Shown here piece after piece: positions 23,644 to 34,362 of a stretch of 64,000 nucleotides of DNA. The stretch spans positions 434,001 to 498,000 of the forward strand of contig WBMQ01000014.1 of assembly GCA_016630905.1 (NCBI GenBank), written 5' to 3'. This DNA is from Capillidium heterosporum. Lineage: Eukaryota > Entomophthoromycota > Entomophthoromycetes > Entomophthorales > Capillidiaceae. The position numbers and the translations under genes are program-made. Under the pieces are notes generated by a model, which was not told where the DNA came from, did not search any database, and saw only the letters and a list, made by a program, of their open reading frames with translations. How positions within the stretch are numbered: position 1 is the first letter of the stretch; the number at the start of each line of letters is the position of its first letter.

Positions 23644-24850
23644 ACTAGCGATGGCATCCAGCGACTGAGCTTTAACTCACTCCATAAACCTAGTGTACCG
23701 ACTGAGAAAAGTGAGGAACTTGTAAACTCAAGTTGACATTGCTACTATCTCGCTCCAATACTGAGTCATCGATTTCACTTATATAAGAAGATAGCACAAA
23801 AACATAAGATTTGTAAAGTGAAGTAGATGAAGCTGTAGAGCGTTGAAGAAATTGCAGTTCAGTTAATACACTTGACATCTTAAAACAGGCTATCGTAGAT
23901 ATTGCCGAGCATGAAAATAAAGTCTAGATTAGGTAAGGAAAATATGATGTCCATAGACTTGCTGTTAAAACCATCATCTAGGTATAGATCAAGGTATTGA
24001 AGGTTTTGGAACTTCTAGGAATCTTCAAGGGACATCGATCCTACGATCAAAGTTAAACTTGCTGATTTATCGAAAGTATGCCTTACAAAGTATTGGTAGA
24101 TCTTTAGTTCCTTATCATCATTAGTAGAAAGCTATAAAGCTCGAAGTTCAAAGAAGCAGTCCAAGGAGATCTTCTCTATGACGCTCGGTTCCATGTAAAA
24201 AATCACAAGCTTTTCAAGTTCGGTAAGGAAATTAAATCCATAGGTAGTTTGGTATTGTAGGTTTTAATTTCCATTTACAGCTTCTCCAGCACAGGGAAAT
24301 TCCTGGAAACTATAGTTAAAATCTGGTGATTGTGATGCTTCCCTAATAAAACCAAACTTTTGAGCTTAAGGATACAAAACAAATAACAACTCTTAAACTT
24401 GCTAAACTGTTATTAGCTAGCCGCAACTCAAACTAGATGAGGTTTTTGAATAAATACCGGTAACTTATTTGAGCTGGAAAAGACCCGTGAAGTTTTAAAT
24501 CGAAACTCTTCAATATCAATTGTAGATTGTTGAGAATCCAAAACTCCAACTTTAATTCTGCTCTTGCCCAAGTTGACTGTAGGGTTTTCCAACCTGAAAA
24601 TCGGCATTTATGTTAAACATTTTGAGAGGTAGTTTTTGCAAAGTTTTTGACGTATTTACCATATTTTGGAATCAATTGCTTAAAACCTTCCCATTTTGTA
24701 TCCTTGGAGCAGAAACACTTTATAGATTTTGGTTACTAAAACCAATTGAACTGTTGGTTGCAACTCCTTAACTTAAACCAATCTTCTCACTCTAAGCTAT
24801 CTATGATCTCTTGAATTATAAAATCGGATAGGGCATTGAAGTTTGGGCTT
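23644..24850 (-). pseudogene. Decayed F-box/LRR paralogue B (near full length)
   Basis: A colinear relic of the 30.3-31.6 kb gene in the opposite orientation. Matches in order: FNALSDFIIQEIIDSLE (F-box; LNALPNLILEEILNNLA in the good copy), WEGFKQLIPKYGKYVKNF (WEVFKRLVPRYGKFIKRF), HTFDKSASLTLIVGSMSLE (HGFDKLRILTLKVGSISLE), NIYDSLF (SIYDSLF) and, near the end, AQSLDAI (TQSLDAF). It has several stops and frame changes and cannot make a full protein. The extent of the match shows a duplication of the whole gene, probably old enough for neutral decay. Confidence 0.8.
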
Positions 24851-26030
24851 ATCTCTTGAGCTCTTGTAGTAAATGAAGATGAAAGGAATTTACTCCAACC
24901 CACTATAAATATAAGTTGACGATATATATTTTCTACCTAATTTAATTTGCTAAAGTGCCACAGCTTACTAAATACAAATTTAGGATGGCCAATAAATCTA
25001 TGAATATAGCGTTTTAATTGATTAGATTTTGATTTATACTTATGTATATCCGATGAACTAAACATTTTCAAAGAAATACATTTGTGCCACATATCTACCT
25101 CCTTTAATCCAGTTCGCTATAAAAACTGGGCAAAGCATAGAATTCAAGTAGTCTACATGATCATACATCCTTCCAAATTACACCCAAATTCAAAGTGCTG
25201 AAGGTGCGTCAGAAACCCGGCTTTTACTCCGCTAAACTGCTAAGCGTAACATCTAAAACTGGAGAGATGGAAAGCTCTGATCTACCAGTAACCAGAGTTT
25301 TCTTATGAAATTTTCTGCAAACTAACATTTTGTAATGGATCAATCCTTCAGATTCAATTTTCTAGAGCTGTTTCCAAGAAAATACAGTTGATCTTTTGAT
25401 TATCTTATGGCGGAAGAGCTAACCGCCCGAACTAAATTTCGTTCTCCCATCAGCCATGGTCCACTTTTCTGATTCCTCTATGTTTCTCGATTATTAAGAT
25501 AGCATTCAACCAATAGAATTGAGCTACATGCCACAGCCACCAATTTGGTATTAGAGTTTTGGTGTGAAATTCGCTTAGAATTCTCTGAACGAATTTCCAC
25601 AAGTTCAAATTTACATTGTCCGATTCAAGAGTTTTACCACGTTCAACCGTAATCAAAAATTTAACTCAAACTATACCTTGGCTTCCTGCTTAACTTTCAA
25701 CTGCCAAAATTTTTTATCGTTAAAGGAGCAAGAGAACCTGTCAACTAGTAGCAGTGTACCTAAATACGGATAATCCAGTAACGAAGTTTCTAAATTTAGT
25801 TTGCAGTAGGTATTTACCTTCCCTTCATACCTTTTAAATTTCAAAGAGCTCGAATATATACACTGTAGAAGAAGAGATACAAAGCTTGAGTCACCACCTT
25901 TCATTTCAACATCTTGTTTCCCTTTGCTTCAAGTTTCTAATTAATTAATATATTTATTAAACCTTTAATTAATATCACTCAAATCGAATCTAAATTCAAC
26001 TCACTCAATTAGCAAATTTAAAAAAGAGCA
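24851..26030. other. Spacer with two unassigned minus-strand frames
   Basis: Open minus frames at 25450-25656 (68 codons, Trp-rich) and 25671-25904 (77 codons) match no family I know. They could be relics belonging to the neighbouring F-box cluster. The last 100 bases are the 5' region of the SH3 gene. Confidence 0.35.
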
Positions 26031-27166
26031 ATGAGACGAAGGCTAACCCTACTACCACTACTCCTATTTACAACAACTTTAAGTGAACCATGTACCCCGA
26101 TAGCCGATCTACTAAAACCAACGGCCTATCCAGCCCTATGTAAATCTTACTTCAACTACCAACTGCCCACTTCATTTGACTTTCCTTACTATTTCACCAA
26201 TTTCACCAACTTTCAATCCAGATACACCTTTGACAATTTAAAAACCGATTTCGATAAAGCGAGTCTATGTTACCAAGTATTAAGTGGGTTATCAATAGAA
26301 GTTTTGAATTTATGCCAGAAGGAGTTGCCACTACCACCTTGTAGTTTAGAAAAGGACATCAAATTGTGTTGGAGGTTGGATACGAATGGAACGAGTTGTG
26401 GTAAGTATATTTTTATTCGCATTATCTATCTTGACTTTGAACTGTAAGCTAATGTACCTTTATTTTTATAAATGAAATTTTAGAAGAACGAAAGAAATCG
26501 ATAGACAGCCTCTCTAACTTAAAGCAACTATGTACCACCAACAAGCAATGCTGTACCGACTTGGAGTTAAAACTCGTCAACACTCCTTACGAACTATCCA
26601 CCATATTCGCTATATCTATCACTCTGCTATGTCTCGCCATATTCCTGCTGCTGATATCCATCTACCTTTACTTCAGAGGGAAGCGTCTTGTCCACAGGTT
26701 ACCCAAGATCCTCATCCCCAAAACCTCTTCTAATCCAACTAGTAATGACAAACTGAACGAGCCAAAAGGTAGTCCCATCCTCAAGCGTTCACCGCGAAAC
26801 TCCAGCTCCAGTTACAACCACATCAACTTAACTGATTCCAACAAAACTATCGACGAGCCATCGATTTCCCAACCCTTTACCGTTCAATTTACCTATATAG
26901 CAAATTTAGTAGATGAGCTTAACTTGACAGTTGGTGACAAAGTGGAGATCAAGCATACCTTCGATGATGGCTGGGCTATAGGCTTGAAGTTGTTAGATAG
27001 GTCGGTAGGGGCCTTCCCATTAGCTGTTTTAAATTTGAACGATAACCTCAAGGTGAATGCTTTTACTGATGACAACGAAAATGAGCTAGTACTACCACAA
27101 ACGAGCTACCGAAACAACATGATTACTCGAAGGACCTCCTCCCAAAGGACTTCCCGATTTCTGTAG
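26031..27166 (+). CDS. Single-pass membrane protein with cytosolic SH3 domain
   Basis: Two exons (26031-26400, 26484-27166) with an 83-nt intron give 350 residues. Layout: signal peptide (RRRLTLLPLLLFTTTLS); a Cys-rich extracellular region of about 160 residues including LCTTNKQCC; a transmembrane helix (IFAISITLLCLAIFLLLISI); a basic, Ser/Asn-rich linker; an SH3 domain (about 280-325: FTYIANLVDELNLTVGDKVEI, DDGWAIG, VGAFPLAVL). The ALYDY-like start, DELxLxxGDxVEI and GW/FP residues fit an SH3 fold. The layout recalls fungal surface sensors such as Sho1 and Fus1 that pass signals through an SH3 domain to proline-rich partners, but it is not an orthologue I can name. It probably sits at the plasma membrane. 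Confidence 0.8.
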
Positions 27167-28127
27167 TGTAAAATGAATGAGTGCAAGGCTAACTAATAAA
27201 TTTTTTCAAGTTCTATATAACCCTATCAATTTATTTTTACTACAATTTGATTAAGTACATGTTGAATACCAGGTAGTGATAAAGGTTTCCAATTGAGATC
27301 TAACCCAGCAATTGAGTTTTATTTTCAAAATAGCAATAATGGGATCCCAGCTATCTACAGCACAATTTTTATTGGAGAGTAGATCCAATTCCTAGGTAGG
27401 TGAAGGTACATAGGAGCTACAAAACTCACATGTGTAAATACTTTCAAGATTATGGACTTCCAATCTTCTTAGATATTGATAAGATGGCGAATCCCCCAGC
27501 TCCATCCCTTAACTGAACTTTACGATCAACAATTAAGGTTCATCGTCAGGTACCTGTTCAAAAGTAGCTAGATCGTACCTTACTCAAGTTTAATGTTCAG
27601 CTCGTTGGCATATTGGCACTATTCTTTACGATGTTAAGCTCACCAAACTTTAGCTTGAGCCTCGTTGTAACTTGTCTTCAATTGAGTGGTCTTGACGTAG
27701 CCTAGAATTGGGATCAAATACCCTGCTATATACCTCTGCAAGTGGATTGCAACTATTATGGATATTGGAAATTGGTACTGGTTTCTAAATTAGATCTAAG
27801 TACCAAAGATGTACTTTGGTAGTTTTGAAACTTCCTACAAGCTAATCTTATGGATTTATTATAAGCCTATATAAATTCTGATTTTTAAAGCTTAAATTAA
27901 TGATAGATATACAAAGGATACCTCAAAATGAAGCTTTTATACTGGCGTATGACATAGCTTTAAAGAAATATTTTAAAATTTTGATTGCCCTTGCCTTCTA
28001 AATTCCCTTTCACAGCAGTCTTCAACTTCATTATTGATATCATATAGCCTTTATTAATGAATATTTTTAAATTATATCTATATCAGCCATCATCAAAGGT
28101 ATAAAAAATAAACAAACTTATTATTTC
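27167..28127. other. Intergenic spacer between convergent genes
   Basis: No coding frame or RNA gene is recognised between the SH3 gene and the rhodanese gene. Confidence 0.45.
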
Positions 28128-29571
28128 TTATAGACCCAGCAACTTCACTCTATCTAACTCACATCTACATCTTTGACTTACTTTCCTATCCAAAGTGTTG
28201 TTGACATCAACACAGGTTTCACAACAGTAGCTAGCTTCCAAATAGCATGGGGATATCTCTTCTTTGGAATCAGAAGGAGGAGGGCACCGAAGTACCATCT
28301 TATGACAATTGGAACTCTTGCACTTGTATAGGTAGGCAGTTTTTTGATTACATACCGTACAGTCGTTGATAGCTGAATTTGCATCTGCTTTCCTTGAATC
28401 GTAGTCGGTCAGTGAGGTCGACTGTCTAGCATCAAAGACGTAGTTTCTACCTTTGAACTGGCACTCATCTAAAAGTTATCAATTAAAAGCTGGTAAAAAA
28501 CACTTGAAAGTTTACCATCGTTCACTTGGTTATCTTTGTACCATTCCAAGTAGTTGTGTATGCCGCCCTCTAACATGATGATATCTCCTAACTTGTGCCC
28601 CATAGCTTCCAATTCTTTTCTAATAACTTGGTCTATAAACCTCGTTGCCTTTTCACTACCGAAATATAAAGATTATAAATTAATGATAAAAATGTATATC
28701 AATAAAGATATTACCATCGAATACCTCCTGTACAGTACGTTATGATATCTTTGTTCTTCAGCATCTCCAAATTACTTTTGAGGTACAGAGACAACGACTT
28801 GAAGTTTCGCAAAGGGGGTAGTTGCGCATTGTTAAAGGAGCCTAATTGAGACTCGTAGTAGTTGCGTACGTCCAACACCACCGTATTCTCTTCCTCCTTC
28901 GAATTCTTAATAACCTTGTGGAAGTTTTCTGGGCTCAACTTTTTCAACCTACTGCCATCCTTCTCGAATTTAATAGGTTCTTTTAGGTATTCGAAAGGAC
29001 AGATCTCTTCTACCAGCTTAATGTTAAGTTGATTGTTAAAGATGTGCGAACAACCTAAGCTGGGCTTAAAGAACTTCAACTTCAAAGGAGTGAAAAATGG
29101 ATCTTCGGCTAGAGCGTCAACTTCTACATCTTTGAACTCTTCATTCTCTAGCCATAGCTCATTTATATTGTCTATTGTATCCGATTCCAAAAGTATTTTG
29201 AGATCAGGTGCCAAAATATCTATTTTTGTTGAACTTTCTCTATCGACAAGTTGATGGCATAAAATATTGATATACCGTTTTATATTGCACTTCGTACCTA
29301 CTAAAGTTGCGTTGATGCCTTCCTTACCGATACGTATCTTACCAAATAGATCGAGTTCCTTACACAGTTGAAGCTGTTTTTCATGGAAAGTTTTTGGATC
29401 TTGTAGGTCACAGTAGATATAAAATAGGATAACGGTACCGGTTGTTGAAGTTGAAGAAGTGCATTCACAGTTTAGAGAGATAGTGTCACTGGGCTTCAAC
29501 CTTCGTACCATAGGCTTGGTAGAGTTGAAGTTGAGGCTTGATTTTGGAGCTGGTGGTGGATTTTCTAACAT
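28128..29571 (-). CDS. TSTD2-like rhodanese-domain protein with C-terminal Cys cluster
   Basis: Three exons (29571-28715, 28655-28516, 28468-28128; introns 59 and 47 nt) give 445 residues. The N-terminal half matches the acylphosphatase-like lead domain of the YceA/TrhO and TSTD2 family (LFYIYCDLQDPKTFHEKQ...LDLFGKIRIGKEGINATLVG). A rhodanese domain follows (VVLDVRNYYESQLGSF) with the active loop CTGGIRCEKA (Cys280), which is completed only after splicing. The C-terminal 100 residues hold many CxxC-type cysteines (DCTVCN, KCKSSNCH, YCCETC, CRCE), probably zinc-binding. Bacterial TrhO hydroxylates U34 of tRNA; the eukaryotic role is unsettled, so a tRNA function is only a suggestion. A GTAAGT near the 3' end could act as an alternative donor; I took the open reading to the TAA at 28128-28130. 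Confidence 0.85.
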
Positions 29572-30152
29572 AGTTGAGATAAATGTCTGTAAATAAACTT
29601 TTGTAGCATCTAATAATGGATCCTTTGGAAATATTTTTTGCAGGTTGAAATTACATCATAGCTTTGATAGTAGCAAGCCAAAAAGATTTATAAGATTCAA
29701 AATCCATCAAATTGGCTTTACAACCTCGACTCAACGAGGAATATCTAGTGGAACTAACTACTAGCTTAGATGTGAGCTTTAAGCTGTACAAATAGGATTT
29801 GTAAAGTCCACTGTTGATTGTTGTAGCTTAAACTTCCCATATATACTACTATTTACAATAAGGGGTTTTATTTCATTACTGATACTCCGATTTCGTTATT
29901 TATTAAATATATAATTTTTGCTGTAAACTACTGTACTATCAACTTTAATGGTAGATAAAATTATTTTCACAAGGCATTTATATAAAGGTAAAGTTCATAA
30001 ATATGTTATTTGAATACATGTATAGGCCAAAAGAGGATACTTGTGTAGTTTCCACGCTAATTAATAGAATTTAGAATCATTTATAAAATTTTGTTGGCAT
30101 ACATTATTAAACTTCCCAGTTTGTGCAACTTGTAAAGTAATTGGTTCGATAG
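29572..30152. other. Divergent intergenic region
   Basis: Shared 5' region between the rhodanese gene (-) and the F-box gene (+). AT-rich; only the TATA-like element listed next is noted. Confidence 0.45.
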
Positions 30153-30160
30153 TATAAATA
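30153..30160 (+). promoter_or_regulatory. TATA-like element of the F-box gene
   Basis: TATAAATA lies 120 bases upstream of the ATG at 30280. Confidence 0.35.
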
Positions 30161-30279
30161 GAAGTTGACAAATCATAACTATACAATTGAAATATATTGG
30201 GTATAGTTATAGGTTATTTATAAAGTGATATTAGTAAATTAGGCTATAGAAAGAAGTTTGGCTGACGACATATATTCCA

Positions 30280-31623
30280 ATGAACCAGAGCAAGCCCATC
30301 CCACCTTTGTTCGCTACAAGAGATAAAGAAATGAGTCCAACCCTCAATGCTTTGCCTAACCTTATACTTGAAGAGATACTAAACAATTTAGCGAAACATG
30401 ATCTGCTAGAGCCCATGTACTACAATAAAGGATTCAACAGTTTATCAGTAACCAGGTATTACCAATGTATCGACTCAATTTTTTATGAATATGAATGGGA
30501 AGTTTTTAAGAGATTAGTTCCCAGGTATGGTAAGTTTATCAAAAGGTTCAACACTGCTATACCTCTTGAAAAATTCAATTTGAACTGTGATTTTCCTAAC
30601 CTGGTGAACCTTGTAATATGCTTGGAAAATGATGCTACTAGGGCCAATACAATCAACATAATCAACAATCTATGTCTTAGGTTAAAATAATTTCACTTAC
30701 AAGTCTGTGGGATAATCCCAGTTGAAGTAGATTTTAGACGGATTATGAGTAGTGTCGATACGCTTGAGCTTACCGACGAGAACGGCAGTTTAGAGAATTT
30801 AAAAGTTCTTGATCTGTTCAGTAGCCTTTGGCTTAAGTCATTAAGCTTGAGATTAAAATTTTGTGATCGACTGCTTTTGGTCAACATCAACAAGAACTTC
30901 CCCAACCTAACGGTGTTGGCACTAGAAATTGAGAGCTATGACTTTGAATTTGCGATGATTCCAACTACATTTAAGCATGTAAAAAGTTTACAAGTTGATA
31001 ATTTAGAAGCTTATACTCTACTTAAGATCTCACTAAGCCGTTTTCCTGAACTCCAGGTTTTATGTATCAATGATATCGATGAGCACAGTTTAGAGGGCTA
31101 TAGCCGTTTTATCAAACACGGTTTCGATAAGCTGAGAATCCTAACATTAAAAGTAGGAAGCATATCTCTGGAAGCTTCCCAAAGGTTCCAGAGCCTCCAG
31201 TGCTTTTTCTCACCTCTACACAAAACTTTTGATAGAAAACCAATGAATGCTGTGCTCGCTTTACCTCAACTACGTTACCTGCACCTTTACGAAAGCATAT
31301 ACGATAGTCTATTTGAGGAAGTAAAATGTTCTAGTTTGGTTATTTATATGGAGTTAATGAGTGATACGAAACTAGGCTACTACTTCTTTAAATTCCTGCA
31401 GCATCAACTGCCTTACCTCGCCAATCTAAATCTTCAGCCTAAAATGATGTCGGATGGTGATGCCAGCGGTGTGGTGGACAATACGGTATTCAATAAGCTT
31501 GGTGGCGATGGTAACTTGAACCTGCATTTCGCCACTATTTCTAAACATGACACCGCGTTTATCCAATGGATTCGAACTCAATCCCTTGATGCTTTCATAA
31601 ATTTCCATGAAGATGAGAATTGA
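30280..31623 (+). CDS. F-box/LRR-like protein with one in-frame stop
   Basis: Best-preserved member of a local family. The F-box is at about residues 22-65 (LNALPNLILEEILNNLAKHDLLEPM) and is followed by leucine-rich segments (LVNLVICLE, LKVLDLFSSLWLKSLSLRL, LTVLALEIESY, LQVLCINDIDE, LRILTLKVGS, LRYLHLYES) up to DAFINFHEDEN. F-box proteins recruit substrates to SCF ubiquitin ligases. A TAA at 30688-30690 (after CLRLK) interrupts the reading, but the same frame continues through FHLQVCGIIPVEVDF into the remaining 290 residues with no shift. The 23-nt GT...AG interval around the stop is too short for an intron. Full length across the stop would be 447 residues. It may be a young pseudogene, a read-through gene or a base error. 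The downstream part could also start at ATG 30745. Confidence 0.7.
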
Positions 31624-32027
31624 TGGTTAGTGTAGTATGAATATTTTCTAACATCTGATGCCTAGTGCCATGAAAGATCCTCCTTTGAATGGTTAAAGTA
31701 GATAACTATGCTCAGTTTTCTGCAATATAAGCTATTTGAATAGTATGCTTGTATTTTTTGCTTACTTTATTTCCACTATTTTAGTCTGAAAAGTTTTATA
31801 AACAGTTTATATAAGTATATAGCAATTTATTAAGTTCATATTAGCAATATATAATTTGAAGTAAATCACACAACTTTCTCAAATTAAGTGTATATTATAA
31901 AAGTTTCCAATAGATTATTAACCCATAGCTTTTCATTGGTCAAATAGTTTTCAAATTTCAAACTAAAGTAGATTTGAACCATCATCACTTCAACCTTGAC
32001 ACCAACACTCAGTCCAACAAAATTTAA
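31624..32027. other. Intergenic spacer before MMM1
   Basis: AT-rich spacer of about 400 bases; nothing recognised. Confidence 0.45.
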
Positions 32028-33277
32028 ATGTCAGTTCAAACGATGTTGCCAAGCTCCGACACCAACTTAGAGTACTGGCGATTTATTCAAGGTTTTGTCT
32101 TAGGTCAATGTTTACTACTCATTTTGCAGTACCTCTTGTTCAAGTATTGGTTTCTAGATGACGCTTCCAAGCGTTTATACTCGAGCTACGCCCAATCTTC
32201 TATATCGGCCAAGTTGAAGGCCGAACTCGCTCGTAAACGGGAACTCAATCAAAATCTTAAAAAGGTAAATTCAAATTCTAAATGTATTTTAATTTTGTTT
32301 TTTATGTTCAGAATTTTTCCAACCATAGATCATCGTTAAACTTAGGTGATTTTGAAGTGCTATCCAAAGTGCAGTACTCTTTACCAGACCAACTACCTGA
32401 AACTTGTAAATGGTTGAACGTATTGTTAGCCCAGCTTATATTCAAATATCGTAACGACCTTGTTATGAGTTCCAATTTTGTCCAAGCTCTGGAAGGGGCT
32501 TTGAACAATCCGATAAAGCCTAGTATTTTGGTAGATTTTCTTTTTACAGAATGTACCCTTACCTTTGGTGTGTTAGGGAGCTATAACTTTAACAGACATC
32601 TCCTTCGGTAGTGAGTTTCCCATCCTTTCGGATGTTGTTATCGAACATCGTAAAGATGCAGCAGTCGTAAGTTTTTTTAAATTGGTTGCATTTTTAAGCT
32701 TAATTCCATATTATTTCTAGCATGCTGAAGTGTCATTGGAGTACAACGACAAGATCTCAATGGGCTTCGATTCCAGTTTACTAGTACCACTCCTAGGTAC
32801 TACCTTGGCAGCCTTACCCTTCTCCCTTGCTCTATCGTTGGTCCAATTTTCTGGAAAGGTATTTTCTATTTTCAACCACCTACTTATCTCATCTAGTTGA
32901 GTTTGGAGTTTGATTTTGAGGGAACTGAGCCTTGTCTGTACATTTCAGTGGCACCCGATTATCTGTTGGAGTTTGAAGTGGGGACTTTGATCGGCCACCG
33001 CTCCAAACTCAAGGATGTACCCAAGGTAGCTGACCTATTAATCTACCGACTTAAATCAGTCTTCCAATCGAACATCGTCTACCCCAACCGAAGACGTATA
33101 CTGCTACCCCAGGTAGACAAGTTCCTACTAGCTTTAGTACGACGGGATTCGGATGCTACGGTGGGGAGTTTGAACCTTGAGGATGCTGGAAAAGTTAACG
33201 TTGAACCTGTCGTCGTCGATAGTGATAAGGTAGCGGAGTCAGTTAAAGAAATTGTAGAGCAGGTTAAGGAGGCCTAA
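32028..33277 (+). CDS. MMM1: ERMES subunit Mmm1 (maintenance of mitochondrial morphology 1)
   Basis: ER-anchored subunit of the ER-mitochondria encounter structure, which moves phospholipids between the two organelles together with Mdm10, Mdm12 and Mdm34. Five exons (32028-32264, 32312-32530, 32577-32666, 32721-32858, 32897-33277), all split between codons, give 354 residues. A short lumenal N-terminus precedes one TM helix (WRFIQGFVLGQCLLLILQYL, about 17-42). The SMP lipid-binding domain follows, from CKWLNVLLAQLIFKYRND through ITLTDISFGSEFPILSDV, LALSLVQFSGK and YLLEFEVGTLIGHRSKLKDV to the C-terminus. The phase-0 intron 32531-32576 is needed to join ...KPSIL to GAITLTDISFG; without it the frame closes. 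No frame break. Confidence 0.93.
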
Positions 33278-34362
33278 GTTAGAATTTGTAACCTCTCGTT
33301 TGGGCTAAGAGTAAAGGCAGTGGAGCTTGTTATTTGCTCGTATTTATAAGATATAGATATACTTTGGGTGGTTTTAAAATCGATGCATAGTTTTCTAATA
33401 ATAAAACATACCTTATTATCTAGTCACTTAAGATGTTAGTGCTGTACCAACCTTTTATCTTAGCTATTAACTTTATTGCATTTACCATCTTGAACGTTTA
33501 CGCATTTTAACATAGGGATATCTGTCACTGATGTTTGTGTGTTAGAATGTATACTTATATATCGATGTTGGCATATTTTCAAGCTATTGTGGAAACTAAG
33601 TTCGCTTAATAGGAAGAGTACGAACATATATAAGTACAAAGAAGTTGGCGAAGATATATGTTTATTTGTAAACCAAGCTTCTAGAATCCGGCTAAGCTTC
33701 CATTAGTATTATACAGATGGATTAGCAAACTAAGACATACCATTAATAGTCTAGAATGCAATTGATTAAAAAGGAATGGTTCCAAATCTATCTATTCAAA
33801 AATACCTTTCAGTGAAAAGACCACTTTCCCAGGTAACCAGTCCTCAGATGGTAGAGTTTAGAGGGATTTCTAGTATGAGAATTCTTGGTATAGTCCTTTT
33901 ATCAATTATCTACGGAGCTAATGCATTAACCGTTCTGTTGTAAACGGAATTCGTCTATGCTTTTACAATCAACTGAAAGACTAGAACATGGAGAATTGAA
34001 GAGTTTATCGGCATCTGTATTAAATTATAAAGTCCTATAGTGCTTGTGTACAATAAACATACTATAGATTATAATTATACGGATAAAATCTATATCTAAT
34101 TGAATCTAGAAACTAATATTATACTCGAATATCCAAAACCTATTGTAAATATACTAAGAATATGATGTACACCAAACTTTGAAAAGCAAAGTGGAGAACG
34201 CAAATCGGTTTAAGGTAAACGATTAACCAAAAACAAAAGTTAAACTAAAATGGGAGCATCGAGGCTTGATAAAAACAGTATATATACCATGCAGGAGTAC
34301 TCTTGATGACCAATTTTTTAATTCAAAAGTTGGTAGTAGTGTTAAATTAAAATTCGATATCT
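33278..34362. other. Intergenic spacer, nothing recognised
   Basis: AT-rich 1.1 kb between MMM1 and the secreted repeat protein. No coding frame is supported. The short TATATATA at about 34280 may belong to the promoter of the next gene. Confidence 0.4.

Noticed and set aside
32560-32610. 28-nt or 19-nt mini-introns in MMM1
   Set aside because: A single 46-nt intron (32531-32576) gives the conserved ITLTDISFGSEFP reading with a normal size.
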